NCBI RefSeq assembly: GCF_900156125.1
Contig: NZ_FTLX01000004.1
Span: forward strand, 1 to 64,000
Direction: 5' to 3'
Length of the DNA: 64,000 nt
Source of the DNA: Domibacillus enclensis
GTDB taxonomy: Bacteria > Bacillota > Bacilli > Bacillales > Domibacillaceae
This document shows, one piece after another, positions 63,810 to 64,000 of this stretch. Within the stretch, counting starts at the first letter, position 1. The number at the start of each line of letters is the position of its first letter. The translations under genes were made by a program, and so were the position numbers. The notes under the pieces are model-generated. The model searched no databases, was not told the origin of the DNA, and was given only the letters and a program-made list of their open reading frames with translations.

Positions 63810-64000
63810 ATGGCTTATCTTCCTTATAGCAGGTTTTCATATTCTTTTATCGGTCTTTTTATCATCGCTAACGTCGTATGGAATCTTGCCTTTCAGCCCT
63901 ATCATTATTTAATTGACTGGGGAGGCGTGACCTTCCAGGTTATCGCTTGCCTCATATCCATTTTATGGCTTGGTTTTGCTTTCTTTAAACATACCGGAGA
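63810..64000 (+). CDS. Membrane protein, N-terminal part (runs off the window)
   Basis: 63 residues are visible from the ATG at 63810 (GGGGGAACC upstream): MAYLPYSRFSYSFIGLFIIA, then a second hydrophobic segment VIACLISILWLGFAF. Two membrane helices precede a charged stretch (FKHTGE). The rest lies outside the window, so I do not name a family; a signalling protein with a membrane sensor is possible. Confidence 0.6.
   Translation, partial: MAYLPYSRFSYSFIGLFIIANVVWNLAFQPYHYLIDWGGVTFQVIACLISILWLGFAFFKHTG

Overview
The window is a chromosomal segment of a Gram-positive, spore-forming member of the Bacillaceae (Bacillales). The evidence is gene order and sequence. The end of an rRNA operon (23S 3' end, 5S, tRNA-fMet, tRNA-Asp) is followed by tsaE-tsaB-rimI-tsaD, a convergent ABC-F gene (ydiF), rex, tatA-tatC, ydiK/ydiL and CIRCE-controlled groES-groEL. 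This is the Bacillus subtilis ydiB-to-groEL order without moaC. The gene families (GanR/GanA/GanB, YdhK, a SpoIIP homologue, CcpA-type cre sites) and the strong AGGAGG-type ribosome sites with frequent GTG/TTG starts fit too. The genus cannot be fixed from the sequence alone.

Region 1 (1-10.4 kb) is conserved housekeeping DNA. Region 2 (about 10.4-35.3 kb) looks clearly more A+T-rich by eye and is accessory. It opens with small membrane proteins and a DUF305 protein, a SpoIIP-like cell-wall hydrolase and an NlpC/P60-SLH protein. The core is a copper/surface module: a 19-cysteine copper-storage protein, a degenerate response regulator, a complete two-component system, a membrane-anchored cupredoxin, a CcdA-like thiol transporter, a C39-like peptidase, an asparagine synthase, a second Lgt, a lipid- or membrane-anchored beta-propeller, a multicopper oxidase lipoprotein and a YdhK-type lipoprotein. 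The oxidase and YdhK share a Met/His-rich motif. It continues with a Phd-like orphan, a TrkH/KtrB-type potassium channel subunit, small lipoproteins and an HpaB-type flavin monooxygenase.

Region 3 (35.4-44.3 kb) is a complete galactan operon: ganR, then ganS-ganP-ganQ-ganA-ganB. GanR and ganS carry the same palindrome (AGTAAAA-2-TTTTACT), and ganS has a cre site. Extracellular GanB (GH53, with extra C-terminal binding domains) would cut galactan, GanSPQ would import the oligomers, and intracellular GanA (GH42) would release galactose.

Region 4 (44.4-64 kb) is mixed chromosome. It holds an SUV3-like helicase, GNAT proteins, a BenE transporter, a LacI regulator divergent from a very large secreted GH32 fructan hydrolase (three CBM66-like domains, an Ig-like domain and a ricin-type lectin), an aldo/keto reductase, a YoaE-type molybdoenzyme, a DUF1540 peptide, an SGNH hydrolase, an SDR, modA-modB (no modC) and a SDR39U1-type epimerase. 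It ends inside a membrane-protein gene.

The most interesting items are the DnaA-box-like cluster between tsaD and ydiF, the self-contained extracytoplasmic copper module with its own Lgt and asparagine synthase, the degenerate regulator beside the copper store, a 56-bp near-perfect palindrome, and the hairpin that masks the ribosome site of the DUF1540 gene.
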